Shown here one piece after another: positions 21,290 through 34,600 of a stretch of 64,000 nt of DNA. This DNA is from Acanthaster planci (Eukaryota; Echinodermata; Asteroidea; Valvatida; Acanthasteridae). A program made the position numbers and the translations under genes. Each line of letters starts with the position of its first letter. Position 1 is the stretch's first letter. A model generated the notes under the pieces. That model saw nothing but the letters and a program-made list of their open reading frames with translations, had not been told where the DNA came from and did not search any database. The stretch spans positions 481,539 to 545,538 of the forward strand of contig NW_019091420.1 in assembly GCF_001949145.1 (NCBI RefSeq). The letters are read 5' to 3'.

Positions 21290-21799
21290 ATGATTCGCCA
21301 TACACAGATATATACAGTCAGGGTGTTTTCAATGTCGGTGAGTTGGAAGAAGAATGTAATGAACATAAGCGGGTGAAGTGTGAGTGTTTGTGCCCAGTTT
21401 TTGAGCCTCTTCAAGTGTGTTTTCGGACGAGAATAGCGGTGAAATTAAGAGGGTGAGTGATGGCTTCCCCTCTGCTTATCAGGTCGGCCGTTGGGTGAGT
21501 ACAGGGTGAATACTTCGCTTGGGAAATTACTGCCGGCAGGCCGGGACTGAGTAGGCCTAGGGCCTAGGCTACACGGTTTTGTTGGGACTGGGAAGTGGTG
21601 TGTCGGCTTCTAGTGCGCTCACGTAGTGGATGTACATGTACATGTACAGTAGGCCTACTGTGCGTGTGGTAACGCGTACATCATACCAACCGTATTGTAC
21701 AGTCTACAGTGCCTACTTCAGCCTGGCCCGTGTACTTCGATTGTGCTTGGTGTACTGTGTATGTTTTTACACAACAGCTAGGCCTACCACTTTGAGACC
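21290..21799 (+). promoter_or_regulatory. TSC22D long-isoform promoter / 5' UTR region
   Basis: This stretch precedes the long first exon and contains TACATGTACATGTACA followed by TAGGCCTAC repeats at 21628-21660. An in-frame TAG at 21779-21781 closes the frame upstream of the ATG. No TATA box or initiator could be fixed. Confidence 0.4.
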
Positions 21800-22656
21800 A
21801 TGGAAAAAACAGACAAACATCCCTCGAACCCAAGTGTAGGCATGAGGAAGGAAGTGGGCCAAGTGGTCAACTCTGCAGGCACAGCAGCAGTGAATAAATT
21901 TGACCCGGACGAGGACCCAGAATTGCAATATTTAGACCAGGACAAGATGAACAATTCCAAAAAGAAGAGTTTCTTCCAGATCACGAGCGTGACAGAAAAC
22001 GTCAACGATGAGAACGATAGCATGGATGAGCTTGACGAAAGCCGGGCGGATGACCTGTCCACGACGGATCTCTCAAAACTCAGTTTACAGACGGACATGG
22101 AGCAGTCGGAGTCCGACGATTCGCCAAACCCACCCGGGCCTGGAACTGTTATACATCCAAATGCTGCAATGAACCCCAATGTGGACACCAACGGCAACGG
22201 CCCCTCCCGATTCAAGTTGGTTAAGGTCGCTCGCATCGAGCCCATCAAGCGGGGCCGCTGGACCTGTAAGGACTTCCCCACCGAGCCGCAGTCGTGCCCT
22301 GAGAGTGCGGCGGCCAAGACGGAACAGATCCGCGACAATGTGTCGGGCAGCTCCAGCGCTGCCAGCTCGGTGCATTACGTGCCCGGGGAGAACCCGCCCA
22401 CAGAGAACCCCCTAGGGGACGCAAACCCGGCACCCCAGCAACTACCCCCACCGTCCATAGACAACGCAACGAAGGAAGCGTCTGCTGCCAACGATAAGGA
22501 CTCCTCCTCTGTGTTGGCTGCTCACAGGCCGAGCAGTAAAAGTGACTCGAGTAAAGAGAGCTTGAGCAAGAAGGAATCTAGTGCAGGGGACCTGCTGTCA
22601 TTGGATTCCTTGAATGTTGAAATGCTCGCTGACAACCAGTCGGAAAACGATGAAAG
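21800..22656 (+). CDS. TSC22D: TSC22D long-isoform first coding exon (residues 1-285)
   Basis: ATG in a good context (GACCATGG) with an in-frame upstream stop. The exon ends GAT GAA AG before GTAAGT, phase 2. It is acidic and Ser/Pro-rich, predicted mostly disordered, with the two conserved long-isoform motifs near residues 54-85 and 136-160. Confidence 0.92.
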
Positions 22657-25600
22657 GTAAGTCAGGACTCGCCAAAGTAGCAGTCATTACTTGTCGCTCC
22701 GTGTTTACATTCGTTTTGTGCACAGTTGCAATGTAACTTCATTTCAAAATGTGTATGTATGTTACGCCCCAACTATAGCATAAGTCCCAACTATAGTTGG
22801 GACAGTCCCAACTATAGTGCTGCAGTTGGGCAGGCCCAACTATTGTTGACCAATGTCTGTGGAAAATGTGTCAACATTATCCAAGTCAATGTGTCTCACA
22901 CTTGACACAATTCATCTAAAATGTGGCACTTTATCTGTTCATCTCGCCCTATGACCAATGACATGACATTTGTTAACAATATGACTTCGGCACATGCTGG
23001 GCACGTCATGCACACAGGACCTCTCTGCGGTAGTTGGGCCGGCCCAACTGTAGCACTCTAGTTGGGACGGGCCCATTTATAGTTGGGACTGATGCTATAG
23101 TTGGGGCGTAACATGTACTTGTAAGTGGAGCCAAGAAAACAGCACAGGTGTGAAAGGCACAAGTAACGGAGTGCTTACATGAAGATTGTACTTTCCTTGT
23201 GCCTGATTGGTACGTAGATACAGTTGGTCGACTCTACACTATCACCTATTGGTGACTTGATCGACATATACCATATTCTCAGTCAGGTCACCAGCCAGTC
23301 AGAATATTGATAGGGCGCCTCTGCTGAGTGGTCACAAGCTATTGGTGAGAGGCGTCTTGCATAATGAATCACCGAATCTGCATTAGCAACGGCATCACCG
23401 ACTACCGTTTAGCACATATGCAGTGCAGGTAGCACCTCAGTGTGATTCGCCAGTGCACGCATCAGCTGGTGGTGTTCATCCATGCTGTTATGCTGCCCTC
23501 GTTGGGCAGTCTATTGGAGGTCTGAGTCGATCCCCAGACTAAATACGAGTATGGTTCAGGCCTTGACATTAAACAGTCGTCTGATTGCCCGGGAAAAGTA
23601 AAAATGAAGGACAAATTGCTCGATGGACAGGTACTTTTTTCTTGAAATAAAAGTGGCTGTTTTTCGTGGCCAAGAATAACTGTCCTTTAAATTTACCTTT
23701 GATTTGCTTTTCTTTCTTCTTCACAAAAGCTTATAAAAAGTGGTAAAAAGTATACAGCTTTGTGGTGTTTTACAATGATTCTTTTCATCGTTTTGTACTT
23801 GTACATGCTGTAGACCATTTTACCTATGGCTGGGACTTCAACGTTGGTGAATTTTGCCTGGTACTTGTGTATGTACTTTGTGCATAAATAACACCGGGCA
23901 AAATTGTCGAGTGGTTAAGAAATAGCCGTTGCCCAAACTTGTATGAATGATGCATGAGTGTCCTGCACACTCTGTGCATACTCGCAATAGTTGGGGGTGA
24001 TGAATATTCATGTCATATTGTGGCCAAGAAGGAACTCACTGTCCTGGGAAGCAATGAGCAACCAAACCGGGGTTTGGGCAAGTAAAATCTAACCTTGGGC
24101 AAGTAACTTATCAGTGCTACTTGCCCGATGGACACGTAGTAAAAAAAAAAAAATTGATATTGAGGCCTGGCATGGTTAGATCTGAAGACCCTAGTAGTCC
24201 CGAATCCTCTGATTTCAATATGATTTTACATAACAACCTAGGGGGTTGGGGTTAACCATTTGTTTTTCATTGTGTGCCGATTCACCTTGAACATCCCCCC
24301 CCCCAAAAAAGGGGTTGTCCAAGTTTGCCGATGTTCAACGCTGTCACAGACTCAACGTGCGTAAAATAATGAGGTGTCCAAAATGGCCTACAGGGTCCAA
24401 AAGACATGGAAGACACAGCCAGACACTTCTCTGGCTAATGCATTGTTGCTATTTTTGTAAAAGCTCACTGAGTGTCAGTTATTATGGAATAGTTATGGAA
24501 TATTTGATCCGGAACATGGGTGTTCAGAGTGTGCAGTGAACTACTGGGATCAAAGTGGCCTACATGTACACATACATGTGCATTGTGCATTTACCGTATT
24601 ATACAAGTTCAACCCATCTATTTCAAGATAAAAGTTTACACCCCACAAGCTTTGTACATCATTACTGTTTGCTCCAAGCAGAACAAAAGAGGGCATATTT
24701 TTTTGGTACTCACTGCATAGGCGCGCCACGAAGCGCGCAAGTACATGCGTGTTTGACGCAGAGCACGCTGAGTACGCATAACTAACTTATTCTGGCATCT
24801 ATGGTCTTTTCGTACACGCTGAACGCGTGCAAGTACCCGTTTCTAACCACATGTCTTTCTTTCGTCGATTGGGGGTGCCCCGGGGCGGATACCTCGTACA
24901 TATTCATGATAGATCGCCGAACTCTCATTGCACACGCATTTGTTCACGCAAGGAGTAAATGTGCATGCATTTTTAACTGTCACCTGGCTTACCCGGGCGA
25001 CGGTTAAAAACGCTTCGCGATAGCAGAAAATCCAGGAACTGTCGCCACTGTACTGTGCACTCATGGTGGCGCCAAGCTTTGCAACGGTGTGCAGCTCACG
25101 AAAAGATGGTGGCACACCGTTTTTATTTTCAGAGGTTATTAAATAATATATGTGTGAGATACATAGTAAAACAAATATAACATGGGTTGTTTCGGTTGGA
25201 CAGTCGACGTTTGCTTTGCCTCGGGAACTAGTTTGTCAACTCCCAATACCTCAGGGAACTGACATCGACTGTCCAACCTCAAACTGTGTCACATTTGTAT
25301 ACTGTGAATTTTGGACAGCTCCTGTTCCATTGTAAAAATAAACTTCTTTAGAGCATTGTTATTGGAGTTATTTTCAAGCATGTACTTTTACTATGTTGAG
25401 ACTTTAAGCCGAAGTTACTTGGCTTTACTCTGAGGTGCAGAGTTTGAAAGAAAAGTTCCTGTTATAAAAATGAATTGAGACCTCAAACTGAAGCAGGTGA
25501 CATACTGAAGTCCTCACATTTCTCATCATGTACACGTACATAACGTGTGCCTCGTGAGAGATTTTGGAGTAAAGTTGGCTGTTTGGCGCCTTTGTTGTTC

Positions 25601-28600
25601 CAGTCTGATGTGTAATCAGTTGCCCCTGAATTGCCTGTCTTTTTCAGTCTTTGTTGGACTATTTGATCATGGAAACCACAAGACTAGCACTAACAATCTT
25701 TGGAATAGGTTCAGTGGCAGTTGGACAGGTTCAAAGGTTAAAGAGGTTCGACCCTGCAATACAAGAGAGCATGCAGAAAGTTAATGGTACATATCAACTA
25801 GGCGTATCGATTACAAGTTCATGTTCATGGGCATGTACATGTTGTGTCTGCTAAATGATTCACATTTTCCATGCTCCCACGGTACATTTATGCGGTCTGC
25901 ATGATTTGTCATGCAGGCTGAAAACCCTTTGCCCACTGTGCATCCGTCGTGTGCGTGTTGCGGGTGCCTGAATGTTCTTGAAGTGGAAAGAACCAAATAT
26001 GTGACAATGTAGCAATCTTGAAAGGACTTCAAACTGGATGGCAGAAGTTGGCATGGCACACGAAGTCACAGATTGCCTCGGCTTGATACCAATGAAGACT
26101 AAGGCTTGTCGTTTCTCGGCTTCATTTTTCACACACATTGTGATTGAATTTCTGTAAGAACAGCAAGAGTGTAAAAGCTTTTGTTCCCAGATCCAGGATG
26201 CGAGTTGTAAACCCTGCAATTTTTGTATCGTGGTGTCGATGAATCGTGTTAGATTCAGCAGGCTTCTGGCTTTGCTGTTTAAATGAGATTTGCAGTTTTT
26301 CATGGTGGAGGTAGCAAGTGAATTAGATGGGGCTGTGCTCAATATCCAAATAATCAATCGAGTATTGAATATTCGAATATTTTGCAAATTTAAATATTCG
26401 AATACAGAATTCATGAAAAGGAAAGGAGAATTTCTTTTGTTTTAAATGAGAAAAGTTGCACTATGGAGGCTTGTTTCAAGCAGATTCAAATGAAAAGGGA
26501 CAAAAATCTTACAATGATTTAAAAAGAAAATTACTCAATAAAAATTTAAAAAGGAAAAGATATTTTCAGCGGGGTAAGAAGTATTGTTCGTCTCTTAAAT
26601 TTTGCTAAATAGTGGCTGGAGATACTTCCGGACTTAAGAAGCTACATGTATTATAGTGATTGTAATGTACAATTGTGTGTGTTACTGCAACTGGTTTTGT
26701 ATATATGATTTGTTCATCAACAGTCTGCCGGTCGGTATGACTGAATATTCGGATATTTGATTGAATTAAATGTCGAATTTTTGAATAGTGAATGATTCGA
26801 ATTGACTCAGCCCTAAAAAACAAGATACCTGTAGGTTTGCCGTTAGCACCATGAATATATCACTTTTTGAGTGTGCAGGGCTCTGAAAAGAACTGGTGGT
26901 ACTCAAAGTTTTGGACAGTATGCTCTGTCCGTCAGCAGGAGTTCTGTCCAAAATTTTGAGCACCACCGGTTCTTTTCAGAACCCTGCATGCTCAAAAAAA
27001 GATACATCCATGGTGCCATCGTAAACCTACAATATATCTAGTTTGTTTGCTATTCAAGTTTGTTGGCTGTGAATTCCATGGGATTCGGGAGGGTTTTGCT
27101 CTTTTTGTAGATGGTGTTGGTTGTTTGGTTTGGTTTGGTTTATTTGGTTTGGTTTTGGTATGGTACGGCTTCACATTATTGGATTAGCAGGCTTCACTCT
27201 TTGCTGCCATTGGGTTCTGCCGGATTCAGCAGATTTCATTCTTGGGTTTTGTTTGATTCAGCAGGCTTTACACTGCCGTTCGATTTCATTGGATTCGTCC
27301 AACCTCACACTTTACCATTGTTGGGTCCGACAGACTATGCTTTGCAACATTATCAGATTCTGTTGGATTGAGGAGGTGTCATGCATTGCTGTTACTGGAT
27401 TCTGTTGGATCCAGCAGGTTTCAAACATTGCTGTTGTTGGAATCTGTTGGATCCATCAGGTTTCATACATTGCTTTTGTTGGATTCTGTTGGATCCATCC
27501 GGTTTCCTGCCTTGCCGTAGCTGTATTCCGTTTACTCTGAATATTGCACATCTTCCAAAATCTACAGGATATTTTGTAGGATCCTGCTGAATCGGGGAAG
27601 GCTCAACCTCTGGACCGGTAATGTGCATAGGACTCGTTGCCACCTGAAAGTACCAGAGGAATGTGACCTAGAATCCTATAAAATGTTGGCTGTAGAAGGA
27701 ATCAGGAAACGGACACATAAACGGACACGTACACGTACCGTACATACAGGTCCATGAATGGTAACTTCAAAATGGCAGCTTTCCTGTTGCAACCAGATGA
27801 CCCACGTACATGTACATACATGTACCATATTGTACACGACAAAACAGGGTGCTTTGAACTTCTTGTTTGATAGTGTAGCACCGGTGCGTGTACATGTACA
27901 TACATGTACTGTACTGTACTATTGTACAGTACTCTCATGTTCCAAGTTCTCCCCCCCAATACATGTATTGTCAAAACATATCTTTTTGTGTATGTACTGG
28001 TATACTGGCACACTGTACTTTGCACGATATATATAAACACTTTACCTACACACTGTCTCCTGCAGGTCTGAACTTCATGCATATGCATAATGTACACGTA
28101 CACGTGGACTGCACCGCTCCTATGATGTAATACAGGAAAAATGTAGCTGATCTGACTGAAAATACCGCAGTGGGTCAATACGTGAACATAACACGGTCAA
28201 TGCATATAAGTAAACACATGTACATGTACACCCTCATTCACGTTGTTTTGTACACGGACGGTACTATGTCAGGTTTTCTGTACTGCGGGGTTCTCTTAAA
28301 CTGTAATTTAGGTGAAGTATTCGTTGAAAATGTAGCTTGCATGATATACTAAGGCCACAAAGAAAATTGTTCTGGTTTCCAGTCCAGGTCCCATTGGATG
28401 ATTTAACTGTGGTCCTGTTTGTTTCACACTGATCCGGATCTCGATCAGTGATCCCAACACTGGTTCCCTCCATGCATTAGACAGATTCTGGCGTCAGTGA
28501 ACCGACGTTGGATCACTGATCATGATTCGGATCAGTGCGAAACAAACAGCCCCCATAAAGGAAGGACACAGAGGGACTTGCAACTCTGGCACTTCAAAGT

Positions 28601-31600
28601 GCTCAATGATCATCACCGCCGAGTCAGACAAATAATAGAAACTATTCCCAAAATGTCCGATTGCTGCCTGCATCTTAGCCAGACATGCGAGACCAGTAAT
28701 ATCCTCGTAATACTTGTAGTGTTTTGCTCGCAGTCAAATACAAATTTATTTCCTGGTCACAGGAAATAGAGAAAAATCCCTAATACTAGACCTACTTTTG
28801 CCGTCGTGAATAAACTTTTTAAATTTTGAAACACTGTTCCGTTATCCATGCAAAGTTTGTAACTCTTTTCTCCTCCTGTTGGTACACCTGTTTTCAAAGA
28901 CTTGGTATGTATTTGGCTGAGACTGGCCAACTCAATGTTAACCACTACTGGAAAGCTGAGTACATAAGGAAGGGAATGTGCTATTTCATCTCAGGGAGTG
29001 ATCATGAGATCTCGTGGAACATATTTTTGTACAACTGCCATAATAGAAATGGTTGTAACAAAACACAGAATCTTGTAAACATCGGGGCTCGTTGTTTCCA
29101 AATTGATGTAACTCCAGAAGAAAGCGTTTATTACTGAGGGCAGTGACTGCACATATGTACATTTAGACCACACAGCGTTATACAAGCAACTGTGCAAGCA
29201 TTACACTCAATGCTGTTAGATCATACCAAGCACCAAAAAAGCGCAGGTTTTTAAGGATGCTGATAACCAGCGAAAAATTACGGCAGCGATCATGGGTACA
29301 AAGGGGTTTCATGGCTGTGAAACAGATGGTGTGTGGCAAGCGCTCGAGCGCTGCGCTCTGGCAAGGGACATACTGGGCATGCAAGAAAGCGGTAATTGGC
29401 CAGATGTTATAGCCTGGTCAGTTTAAACTTCCTGTGTCCTTCCTGTGCGATTTAACCAACATTCATAAATACTTTAAGACAGTATCCCTATTCGGCAATG
29501 TACAACTTGAAAATGTATTCATTGATAATGCCGCTGAGAAGTAACAGTGCCCGCTACGTAAATCTGGATACGAGACAGCTTAATTGACTCTGATTGGTCA
29601 AGAATCTTTGTGCATGTGGCTCCCCACGTGCCCGCCAAGTCCATACAAGGAGATCCTATTGGACAACTTGTAAAAGGAATATATTCATAAAACGGACGGG
29701 GAGGTGTTTGGGAAAATAAAAGTAAAATTCTAGAACAAAATCATTGGAAAATCCATCATATTGTTGACTTTTTTTGACCTTCTGATTAAAATGAATGGGA
29801 ATAAACATGTGCTTGGCTGGCCTTAAAACATTACTTTAAGACCGGCTCAGGAGATTCAATGCTGATAATGCCCTCCCCTGTGGCTCAGGCCTGAGTCGCA
29901 TCCATTCTCCTGAGCTCATATTTATTCCCAGCCTCATGCCTCACGATAACCACAAGGAATTCTGGCACTGGTTTTCTGGCATAGTGGAGGATTTGCTGGA
30001 GTCACAAAGGTCCCTCGGGGAAACTTGGACAAATTTGAAAACAAGGTTTTACACAGTACCAAGCCACGACATTTAAATACATGTACATACACTGTACGAG
30101 TACACCACTGCCATCTCTGGTCAGAAAGCACAGACGCGGTTGGACAAACTCGGCAGACGTTTTTGTATCGTGCACAGGAGTGGCCTGGAATGTCCAGTGA
30201 TCCACCACCGTGTGGAAAGGCTACTCTCAAATCTCCTCTTTCCCCTCCCCCCCCCGACAACAGTAATACGCTCTTAAGAAACAGAAGCCACTGTGGTCAA
30301 TTCCTTCAAAAGCCGGATTTAATCAGGATTCACATGATGCTGTTTTGGGGTCCTGCTTGGCTCAGACGCCTTGCAAGATAAGATCTGACAGCAGATTTGG
30401 GATAAAGCCTAAACCTGTGATTCACCCGAACCCTGCGGCCAGGAGCAGGGGGGGGTCACAAGCTTACACCGCGCCCATCAAATGACATACTGTAAATATT
30501 CAACCCGTCTGATGTCAGGCTACATCGTGGCCGAACTCCAGCACAGTGGCTGCAGTTTGCTGTGCATTGGGTGTCGACGACTCCCAGATTTTTGAAATTG
30601 ATTTTGATTCTCTCGGGCACTGTACTTCCATTTCTGTTCACATACAAAATCTGACTTTTTCCCCCACCCTAAGTAGAATAAAAAGGAGGGAAAAAAAAGA
30701 TGGGTTAGCGCAGGGTGTATTTTGAGTGTGCGGGAGGAAATGGACCGTCAAAGAGGTTTTCAGCTCTAAAACTACATGTACTTGACCAATTATTGATACA
30801 AATTCACAGAGATTTACTTGACAGATGGAAAATGGACGTTTGCAGTTGCGTTTGACGTTTGGGGAATTACTCGAACTAGCACAGGATCATTTTTGAGATT
30901 AATTAATGGGTGTATTTCAGCCACTGCAGAAGTCTGAGTCAATATTTTTTCATATCAAAGGCGAGATCGTTCCTTTAGGTGTTTATTTCTTGCCCAGAAC
31001 CTGTCGGTGTCCGTCCAACAGCTTCATAGAGATCAGGATGCAGTGAACTACACAGCCCTACCGTGGATACACAAATCTTGCATACTCCTTGTAGTCTGTC
31101 ATGCACATGGAAATTTTGTCTGCACTCCTGATGTCATTTCCGCTGACAGAGCAGGGTTGCACCTACATGTACATTTCAGCGTACATGTATGCAGATCCCT
31201 GCACCGTTGTCTGTTTGTAACTGTGGCGTTGTAGTCGCGACCTCTTGATCTTACTCACACGACCCCACAAGACCATCAGACCGGTGCCAGACCTCCAGTC
31301 TGATTTCCGCATTGCAAACTATTCAACTGACCTTTGACAAAAGGTGTCCCCTTTGTCTTTGTCAACCCTCCTAAATTCCACGAATGGTCTTGCGATTATG
31401 CAGTATGTCTCATGATGGTCCTGACTGGCAACTCTTCTTCAACCCTCAACTGTTACGGTGAAAGGCACATATAACTTGCATGCACTCAAAGAGTTGCTTT
31501 GATCATTCATAAACAGAGCACGCTGAAAGTTGAGGTTATTCAAGATTTGAAAGACAGAAGGGTCCTTTAAAACTGCACTTGTACAGCTGTTAAAATCGGT

Positions 31601-34600
31601 ATTTTAAGTGGGTCATAGTTTTCCTGCCACATTTCAATCCAGAGGTCGTGACCTTCTTTAAATGTATGTTGGGGGATGACACCTAGGACCTCTGACTGAT
31701 TGTAGACACCCCTGCCACCCTCTTCCCTCCCAGCCCAGCCCACCCCCCCCTTCACCACTACCATGGGAGGAATGAATCACTTGGCAAGATGGCCCAGCAA
31801 ATCTTCAATTTGCAAAATGCCTGTGAAAAATCTCCCCTGTCGAGTCTTCGGTCAAAGGTGTTGGACAGAAATGGGCACACCTGGGGCACGCTGTAATATT
31901 TTAGCCCTCGTAGACGGCATTATTTCACAAGGAGCGGGGCTCCAGGCATGATTTGTGGTTCAGAATCCTGCGACCGCAAGACGAAATGGCCATATTGTTA
32001 TCAAAATTGGCCTTTGGACAAGCTACTAGAAATGCTTACTTTTGACGGTCTTTTGAACTTATTGTCAAATATGATTTCCTCTACTCTTGGGAGCATCGCA
32101 GTGAAGCAGTATTTGCTACAGACAGTCGGGCTACCACATGTTAGCCTCCACAATCTGTCAGACACAAAGCAAAAGGGAACCATTGAAGTGTGAGATAGCG
32201 AATAAATATGTCCGACCACACTTCACATGACAACCACACGTGTACATGTACTGTACTATACGTGTACTTTGTAGACATGCAATGTGCATAGAAATTGCCT
32301 TCACTGGTTTACAAGTCCTGTGTACATGTACAATGTAAGTTTTAAACTAGTGGAAAATTGTTACACGTTCGCATACAGCGTGTCGCCTCTTTCATGACTA
32401 TGGTTAAGTTATCATTTTAAAAAGTACATGTACATGTAAGGGATCCTTGTTTCATTTTGGTAGCACACATTACATATTTTTTGAGGCACTGTTTTGTTTC
32501 ACCATGGTGGTTGCTCATAGATCGCCAAACCATTATCCGCCGGGAGTTTTGAAGTGCACCCTCAGGGGCAAAAGAAAGACAGGCTGGTGAGAAGTTTTCT
32601 AACCGGGCCCCTGCATGCATTTGGTGTGCATGCGAAGGCCGTACATTCCAGTATAAATTCGTTGCACGTAGTCAGCGCGCCCTGCGCTAAATGCGCAAAA
32701 AACTTGCTCGCCTGCTAGGTAAGATCCTACCGAAGGACTGTCATTTTTATTTAAAAACATGCCGTGTTTTGTTCCTGCTCAGAGCGGATTGGGAAAAGAA
32801 GTGCACAGGTAAACATTAATATTTTACAATGTAGGTGAAGGCTGTCACAGCATGAGCAAAAAAAAAAAATCAACTTTATCTTTTGAGCGTGTGCTAGAAT
32901 TTGTGGCTGAAAGACTGGCAGAACACATTGAGGTTTCAAGTACACTCTGAACACAGTGCACAGGTTTTGGCCTCTGCCAGCAAAGTACAATAGCCCCCTC
33001 TGTTGGTGAAAGCTGTCCAGTCTGATCTATGAACTGCAGCAGGGTAAACATGTCTACATTTGTGTGGGTGCGTTGGCATACATGTTCTAGACGCATACCA
33101 TACACATGTGTACATGTACATGCTTTCTGGTGTATATTCATGTGTGCTCTTAGGAATGGTACATGTACATGTACTCCACATGTGTGTACATGAACAGTGT
33201 ACAATAGTTCCTTAGCGGGGCTTGTCAGTGTACCGTACATGTGCATATGTGCATGTACATGAAAATTTTACCATGAGTCTCTTCGTGAAGTTTATCTTCT
33301 TGTGATAAATTGGCACAATTTTAAATTACTGGTACATGTATATGGTTATTGATATTTGTGAGCTGCTGAGGCAAAATGAGTAATGTCCCCAGAAAATTGT
33401 AAACGAGTACTGGCAAGCAAAACAAAAGTGAATTTATCTTTCCAAAATCTGCTTTCATCTTTTTGCATTTAGATCATGTGCGCTCACACAACGCGCTTGT
33501 CGTCGAGGTTGTTGGCACAGTGTATGTTCTTTTTTCAAAATCAAAAACTGGTTGTGACCGCCCTAATGTTTCCTATCATCTTCCTCACACCACATCTTTG
33601 GAATGAAGTAATGTACAAGCACAACTACGGTATCACTGGAAAGCTCATTTCTCATACCCTTCTATATGTATACGCATCTCACAAGGCCCAAATTAGGGGG
33701 TTATTCCTCATTATGCCTTGCCACTCTCTAAGCCTTTTCTGAGCACTCAGGAATTATTCCAACATTGCCGTAAAGAGAGACTTGTGACAGAAGGGAGATG
33801 AACATCTCGCTGTCTGCCATATTGAGTTAATTTTACCGAGTCTTGTCTGGCCAGCTGTAATCAAATATCACCCAGAACACAAGTACAGTGTAGTGATATC
33901 CAACACTGGAAGTTCAAGCGGGTCAGTCGTGATCCAAACAATAATGGACAATACAGTGTTTAAGAGCATGTAGACATAACTGACGTAATGTACATGTTCA
34001 CTAGACTTTTATATGGGTCATTCCATGAAGTTCGGGCACAGTTTGTGACGGCGTCCCTTGTTATATCGGTAAGTTTTATTGCCCTTTATTTTCACATTAC
34101 AACAGATTAAGTCATATTCAGCAAAGATGAAGCACACCACAACAAGAACCTAGCAAGATTTAGAACAATTTCTATTTAGAATCCACATGCAGGGACAAAA
34201 GATGTTCATTTTCACTGATGTGACAAAGGACGCCGTCACAAACTGTGCCCAAACTTCGTGGAATGACCCATATATGGATAAAAGGGTATCTTTGAAAGGA
34301 AACGCATGCTGTTGAAACCATCCGAAAACTGAAACAGGTATTCCCTCCTGCCCTCTCCCCAAAATCTTTAAGCTACTAACTGCAAATATCAGTTTTCTTA
34401 ACCGGACAGACTTGAAACATCAACCCCCCACCCCCAATTTCCGTGTTGTGCTATGCGTCACCGACGTCAGTGGTGATCTGATTTTGTCTGTCCAAAACTG
34501 CTTGCGTAGTGTTACCATTTTTGGAAAGCACATGCAGGCGTCACACACTGCACAGGTGCTCTGCAGGCAAACCGTGCACCATGAGTCACAATTTCAAATC

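Larger units (their letters stand above)
13420..21290. other. Intergenic region between TMCO3 and the TSC22D gene
   Basis: No conserved exon is recognised. The content is a 31-bp minisatellite (13901-14036), AT-rich unique sequence (14100-19200), C/G-runs and CA repeats around an assembly gap (19230-19520), a LINE 3' end (20190-20750) and a C-rich block (20757-20945). Open frames such as those at 15800-16050 have no recognisable domain, no splice-supported partner and overlap on both strands. Confidence 0.5.

Noticed and set aside
25860-26414. 184-codon minus-strand frame in the TSC22D intron
   Set aside because: No recognisable domain, no supporting splice sites, and it runs into the ATTCGAATA-rich end of a decayed transposon.
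27121-27540. 139-codon plus-strand frame
   Set aside because: It is a readout of a 42-bp minisatellite, with no splice context or known domain.
27702-28178. 158-codon minus-strand frame
   Set aside because: Its YMYVHVH-type sequence comes from TACATG/GTACAT hexamer repeats, not from a gene.
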